A program made the translations under genes and the position numbers. Below, in pieces: positions 53,758 to 64,000 of a DNA stretch of 64,000 nt (the first letter of the stretch is position 1; the number at the start of each line of letters is the position of its first letter). This DNA comes from Bugula neritina (taxonomy: Eukaryota > Bryozoa > Gymnolaemata > Cheilostomatida > Bugulidae), in contig OZ037765.1 in the NCBI GenBank assembly GCA_964035545.1, forward strand, positions 30,430,004 through 30,494,003. The letters are read 5' to 3'. The notes under the pieces are model-generated. The model was not told the origin of the DNA and did not search any database. It saw only the letters and a list, made by a program, of their open reading frames with translations.

Positions 53758-55468
53758 GCTGTTTAAACTTCTATTTTACACTTCAAATAATCCTATTGAC
53801 TCATTTATTGAGCGTTCTACAGATTTGCACATGAGACTGCTCTCTATTGCTGTGCAAACTTAGTGTACATCATCATTTATTTTGGTCTGTATATGTAATT
53901 CAGAGCTGGCAAAAACTGTTGAAGGTCTTTTGTCATCTAACAGTTGTTTTATATATGAATAGAAAGCTATTATTTTTCTGGTTCATCTGACATAGAATTA
54001 CATCAATTTCGTAATATAAGGAGGCAAACGTGTCCTAGAAATACATTATATGAGGTTGAATGGTAAACCATGTTGGCCATTTTGTATTTCTATATTGTGG
54101 ATCTATTTTGCAATGTACAAATGTTGTTAGTTAAGATCATGGAGGCTTATATTTCTTAATTATGTAGCGATTGCTAGGTGATAGAGGACCAATGAGAAGT
54201 GTAGGTGAAGATAAAGACCTTTTAAATGATTTGAAAGCCTTTAAATATTTATAATAAATTATATTTTATTATAGAAAAATTTCTAACTTTCAACGTACTG
54301 CTCTTATAAATGACTTTCCTGTTCAAATGTATAATTGTTCTTTATTACTTAAAATGTCATTTCAGATTAACTAAAACATAATCAATTGAATTTGGTCTGG
54401 AACATTTATTACATGGTTATTTTAGTTTTCTACGATGCTAATAAACCATTATTCCCATATCCCAATCTATAATAGTTGTAATACTAATAAGTAATAGGTA
54501 TATATATTATATATACTTATATTATTTTATATGTGGTATCACTATTGTAGTTGGCAAAAAATGAATTATTAACACCCAATATATTGGTAATAACAAAATA
54601 GAGTATTTTCAATAGATTTTTGCTCATGACTATTGTTTTCAGTCTTATTTGTTGGGACATGTTCGAGCCACCCATCATGTCTATGATGGAAATTGCAGGT
54701 TTAACCCAAAGAATTAGAGGGGGTAACTCTAAACTAAATACAAAGCGATGCTCGATGGCAAGTTTCTTTTCTCTAGACCGACTGACTCTACATGATTAGA
54801 CAAAATTCAAAAACATAATATTTTTGATTGACAAATCAATAGAACAGTCAATTTAATTGTGTAACTTGCATTATTTCACATTGTGATGACATGACTGCAA
54901 ATATAAGATGATGATGAAATATCTTTAGTAACTTGTACATAGACTTCCAAGCTTGATGACGACGTCTGTTGCTAAGGATTAATAGAATAGAAGGGTTAAT
55001 ATCACGCTGGTCCATCGAAATTTACTTCAGTAATAGTCATGTGACAATTGCAAAGCGAAAGCATGACTCGTGCTCACGGTCGAGTTGCAGTTTCTATTCG
55101 GTAATCTTTACACGTGACTAATATTTTGTCCGACTCGAGTCATTAGCACTCACTGCTGTGTCATTCTATTTGCTTTGCTTTTTGGAAATTTTAGCATCGC
55201 TGTTGTGTTTCACCACTTTAATTATTCTTATAAGTGTAAGTGCCTATATGTATTTGTATTTCATGTAACGATAGTGGTCGTGCAAGCCTGCTGTTTCAGT
55301 TTGTCTATCGGTTTAAATTCAAATTGAATATTTCAAATCAAATACATTTTCGTTTTGAATTTGTCACAAGTTGTCGTTGACATTTTTTAACTCAAAATTG
55401 AATTGAAGTGGGCTTTATTGTTCAGTGTTTTATTTTAGAAGCATATCAACAAGTAATTGATAATTAGG
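53758..55468. other. Region between the tandem VPS4 genes
   Basis: Holds the 3' UTR of copy 1 and the promoter of copy 2. AATAAA at 54253-54258 is a candidate poly(A) signal for copy 1. No other gene was seen. Confidence 0.5.
54253..54258 (+). terminator. Candidate poly(A) signal of VPS4 copy 1
   Basis: AATAAA lies about 500 bases after the stop at 53757. Motif only. Confidence 0.3.
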
Positions 55469-59975
<4,507 letters not shown>

Positions 59976-60484
59976 GCTGTTTATGATGCACTTTATACTC
60001 TTTTGCACTTACATCTAATAATCTGCATATACATATATATTGCCCAACCACTAAAGTAAACAAAGGTTGTCAATAATTGCTGTAGTTGGCTATATTAATG
60101 CAGTTTATATTTTTGTAAGAAATCTTTGTAATAATGGTTACAATTGGTGTTTGTCAAGTTCACATTTGAAAACTTCATTTATTTTTTTAAAGATCATTCA
60201 CAACTTCAAAACCCAAATGGGAGATTGTTGAAACATTTATTAATCTATACTGTTTTGTTTTCATAAAGAATGTTTTATTTCTATTGCTGTGTAAATTATA
60301 TTTATTTCCAACACAAAATATATTCATCTTGATGTGACCCAAATTGTGTGCATTTTTTGGTTTTCTAACAATAAATTATTAGTGGAATAAACTGAAATTA
60401 AGGTTATAAAAATTGTTGTTTTTTTACTATTATAGCGTCTATCTCGCATTATAGTTCTTTTCATCGTAACTTGTGTGGAACCAA
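59976..60484. other. Convergent 3' regions of VPS4 copy 2 and the ARHGAP19-like gene
   Basis: Only 509 bases separate the stop codons. AATAAA at 60370-60375 is a candidate poly(A) signal for VPS4 copy 2. TTTATT near 60179 and 60236 would serve the minus-strand gene. No period-6 array is present. Confidence 0.5.
60370..60375 (+). terminator. Candidate poly(A) signal of VPS4 copy 2
   Basis: AATAAA lies about 395 bases after the stop at 59975. Motif only. Confidence 0.3.
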
Positions 60485-63400
60485 CTAGCAGTTGAATCCG
60501 GAGTCATTCAGAGTCATCTTACCACTTACTCTGGGCGGTGTAGCCGGATGATCCTACAAACCAACCATATAGACAGTATATCAAAATTCTGCTAAATTCA
60601 CCAACACTTATACTATGCAATGATCAGTGATAGCATTATAATAGTATATATTAGAAATTTGAGGCATTCCGTTAGTATTTCTGGGAAAACTACAAAATAG
60701 GAGGAAATCATAGAAGTTTCCAGAAGACAGACAGCTAAAGTAAGAGGTGGTATAGTAGACTAAGCAATTGTGCACACACCAAGCTTTTACCTTCATATCA
60801 TCCAGTTTCTTATGATACACCATCAGCACCTTAGACGGCTAATAATTTAGAAAATAAGAGTTACTCACACTTGGGAGGACAAACACAACCCAACTAGAAC
60901 ATTTGACTTGTGTTCTAATATAGCGGACAGGATTTACTGTGCAACAAACTTGACTAAAATAATGTAACAGTACAAGAGAGCTAAAAGGAAACCAAAAAAT
61001 CCACCTTTTCTATTATTATTGAAAGTGTCACATTCATAACATCATGATGAATATGTCAACAGAAAACACAGGATACAGTTTACAGTAAAATTCTATTATG
61101 CTACCACATAACAATAATGCTGTACAGCCGGAAGTATTGAGACTTGATCAAATACAGATACGTAGTCTGAGCAACTTTGAAATGTATGCTGAAAGGAAAA
61201 ACTGAGATATCTGACTCGACACATAAATTTACCTTTGTCTTTTTAAGGCTGGGCTGCCAGCAACCATCTGACGAGTTTTGGTTGGTAGGTTTGAGTGGTG
61301 ACTTGTGTGAGAGTGGAGTACTAGCAGCGGGCTCCTGTGACGCTGTACCAGCTCTGCTGTTGTGTATTGGACTAAACTCAGGGGTGTTCTTTCCCCTGCT
61401 GAGTCCCCCTTCTGCCTATAACAAACATATAGGCATCTCATACTTCTATTCACAGCGTAAACTCAGGTCACACTGTTCTAGTAACTAGTTTAAGGAAATC
61501 TGAGCACACAAACCTTGCAGAGATTCCTCACTGCAGCTCGGTGAAGAGGGTAGGGGGACTCCTGTAGAAGCTCCACTGAAGTGTTGAGAAGAGGCAACTT
61601 CACCTTGGGCGTTGTTACTGTCTGGGTGCACTAGAAACAGTCATATTAAAAACTCTCCCATTAATCCACATTGTGTCTCTATAGCACCAATCATGGTATT
61701 ATTACAGGTAAGTTGCTCAGACAACCGTCAGCCTAGCAGAATGGTCAGCTGGTTAAATTTTTGAAAAAGTATGAAAGTAAATCAAAAGTAATATTGATAT
61801 TTATCACCCAGTAATTGTAACTGGCATAGTAGGTACTGGTACTGCAGGTTAGCAAGTTGCCAGGCAACAACAAATAGACAACGAATTACCTTTGATTTAG
61901 AAGCCGGCAAGGTTGCTGGGGACTCGAGGACTTTCTCTGGAGTTTTGCTTCTACTCTTAGATCTGTATCTCTTGCTAAATGTCCTCTGAATGGTATAATA
62001 GACATACACCTATGATTGGCTGAGTTTTACAAAATTTAAAATTTAATCAAATTGTAATACTTAAAAATTTGAACTATGATCTAGGTTTGCATAGAATCAA
62101 CATGATTACCAACCTTAATGCTATCTCCAATAGATTTACAGGTTGAGTCTTTCTTATGAGAATTCTCATTAACCTAAAAGCAACGTGAATGACATCATAG
62201 CATTGACTAGTGCATGGCCACACAGGTTTTAGGAGGTTATGTTTACCCATAGAAATAACATACACTTTTAATGAACTAATAGCTGATGTAACACTCATCT
62301 CATCATCACTTTAGATGACAAAACTAGAAAACTTTGAAAGTTTAATTACACTCAAGCTTTATGGATAAATAGAGAAACAGCCTTCACACAACATCCAGAA
62401 ACACACTAATTTGTAATACAAGTCAAAAAGGTTTCATGAGTGGACAACTTCTGTTTACTCCAATAGTATTGTTATTAATCAGTGCATGGACAAGGATTTG
62501 AGGTCTCGGTTCAACTGACCCTTTTTAAGAACATTCGCTTAGTATTTGAATCTTCCATGTTCTGGACATGTGCGTGGAGTTTGGCTAACTCAATAGCTGT
62601 AGTGTCATGTTCTACTGTGCCAGGACACCTGCTACCAAATGTCACTACTGTGTGGATGGGGGCTTCAGCTTCTTCAGTCTCATCATTGCAGTGCTGCAAG
62701 TATGCATCTCCTCTACATATGTTTGAAGCAAAAGAACACAACTTCTTAACTAAAGTGACGCAAGCCAAAACTTTATTTGGGAACTATACACACAGCAGAG
62801 TGTATGAAAAGTTATAAAGACACAGCAAACACCTAATATGGTAGACTATAGAACAGTATCCACCGAAGGATAAACCTGCACACCTTCCGCTTAGCTGACA
62901 AGTTGCTGCCGCTAGAAATCGATCCCAATGAGGTCAGCGAGTCCTCAGAAGTGCCCAACTCAGCTCGCTTCTTACGGAGATAAGTCAGTGCATCTATAGC
63001 CAGGAGTCTCGGCGGCTGAAACAACATGAAACGTCAGCTGGAAACCCGGCAAGGCTCAAACTTTTGCATCCAAATTGACCCTTATTTATATACCAAACAG
63101 TAACATGCTATTAATACATATGATTTCGTAGATTTGTGATTCATTCCTATGTTATATATATTATATATATCTATACCTTACACTTATGAGTAGACTAAGT
63201 TCTTTCTATACTGTCAAGCTGTACACTTTATACCTTACAATAATAAACGTTATGATGCATTATTCCAATGGTCTTATCTTAATCATTACCCACACAAACA
63301 TACAAGAAACATTACACAAATGAGTGCAAAAAAACCTACCAAAAAGTTGAAGTACATCAATCATTGCATTTTAAACACTTCTATGATTGAGAAATTGGTT

Positions 63401-63593
63401 TTAGTTTGTTCAAAAGTTGAAGGATCGCTTGGAAGCTTGAAGCGGCAAACATTTGAAGTTAAAACAAAACATTTCAATAGATTACTTAGTTTAAAAAACT
63501 CACAAGGATAATTTCTGGAGCATGAGTAATCATGAAGGAGACAACAGAAGTCATCTTAGCTGATAATTCTTGCAGATCTGTTCTCTCACTTTG
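60485..63593 (-). CDS. ARHGAP19: ARHGAP19-like RhoGAP, C-terminal part (5' exons lie beyond the right edge)
   Basis: Exons read on the minus strand are 63593-63504, 63015-62884, 62744-62520, 62173-62114, 61985-61890, 61630-61514, 61411-61233, 60838-60791 and 60553-60485 (stop). The first exon matches the last helix of the RhoGAP domain in ARHGAP19 (TDLQELSAKMTSVVSFMITH). The third carries the IELAKLHAHVQNMEDS motif that follows it there. A basic RSKSRSKTPEK segment comes next. The catalytic arginine lies outside the window. This protein promotes GTP hydrolysis by RhoA and acts in cytokinesis in vertebrates. Exons 61985-61890 and 61630-61514 do not join in frame by themselves; a 34-nt exon at 61841-61808 would bridge them (inference). 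The acceptor at 62744 is weak, with an alternative five bases upstream. The C-terminus (MTLNDSGFNC) is fixed by the last two exons. Confidence 0.72.
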
Positions 63594-64000
63594 CTAAAGG
63601 TTCCGTATAATACAAGAAGTGAAAGCATAACTGGATGATTGCAGAAACCTACTTGTTAAGGAGTTTCAAGTCAAGCTACCCTTGGTATTTATACTCATTA
63701 GTTATTACATTATATTACTTCATCTCTACATTCTTGAGAGTCTTATTTTTTAGTGGGATTCTGTAAAGTGATAAGGTCTGAGTCCACAAAGAATAGAAGG
63801 TGTTTTCTGATCAATAAATGACACGGCACTTGAGGCGAGACAATTCTTAATTGTGAAAAATTATGTTTCTGGAAATTAAATTACAACAAGAATGTGCCGC
63901 AAGCCAAGACTTAAGCACCTGAAGAGCGATTAGAAGTGAATATTGTTCTTTTACCACCCATGACACTATTGATAAATCTACCCAAGGAAGACGCAACTGC
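63594..64000. other. Right edge, probably an intron of the ARHGAP19-like gene
   Basis: The rest of the RhoGAP domain should lie to the right. I find no frame here resembling the preceding RhoGAP segment, so this is most likely intron. Confidence 0.4.

Noticed and set aside
61233-61453. Alternative frame of the exon at 61411-61233 (KGDSAGERTPLSLVQYTT)
   Set aside because: It leaves phase 2 and runs into a stop in the next exon; the other frame joins cleanly to KPSKVLMVYHKK and the final stop.
63898-64000. Possible upstream exon of the ARHGAP19-like gene (frame with SSLGRFINSVMGG)
   Set aside because: It does not resemble the RhoGAP segment expected just before the exon at 63593, and the donor is weak.

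Overview
The window is nuclear DNA from an AT-rich animal genome. Every recognisable protein gene is split by GT-AG introns, and an LRP5/6 Wnt co-receptor is an animal-specific gene. The introns are mostly 0.1-2 kb. I cannot place the species; an invertebrate, possibly an early-branching one, fits, but nothing here fixes the phylum. I see no rRNA, genuine tRNA, CRISPR or prokaryotic-style operon.

Layout from left to right. (1) 1-1220, minus: the first three coding exons of a KDM4-type histone demethylase (JmjN plus the start of JmjC), running off the left edge. (2) 4235-13571, plus: a 14-exon gene for a predicted 729-aa protein that I do not recognise, with degenerate EF-hand-like segments and a basic, disordered tail. 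(3) 39065-14476, minus: a complete LRP5/6 orthologue (19 exons, 1637 aa), tail-to-tail with gene 2. (4) 45465-42495, minus: cathepsin Z/X (8 exons, 303 aa). (5) 48054-53757 and 55469-59975, plus: two tandem VPS4 genes (about 440 and 435 aa). (6) 63593-60485, minus: the 3' part of an ARHGAP19-like RhoGAP gene, tail-to-tail with VPS4 copy 2. Exon borders were chosen so that phases join; in genes 2-5 every junction is in frame.

Almost all mobile and tandem repeats sit inside the LRP5/6 introns. They comprise a complete hAT transposon with intact transposase, 12-bp termini and an 8-bp target duplication; a 2.1-kb near-perfect palindrome; a MITE-like element; two copies of a tRNA-derived SINE; a 261-nt pure polypurine tract; and three large minisatellites. 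One minisatellite is built of copies of a splice-acceptor-like sequence and abuts the real acceptor of exon 4. Outside that gene, the main repetitive signal is a loose period-6 array with ACT/AGT cores. It lies between divergent 5' ends and in the first introns of both VPS4 genes, and is absent between convergent 3' ends.

The genes do not form one pathway: they cover chromatin (KDM4), Wnt reception (LRP5/6), lysosomal proteolysis (cathepsin Z), ESCRT-III disassembly (VPS4) and Rho control (ARHGAP19). The most informative observations are the acceptor-like minisatellite, the mosaic identity of the two VPS4 genes (gene conversion), the five-exon modular structure of LRP5/6, and the promoter-flanking period-6 arrays. 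I found no clear new multi-gene system.
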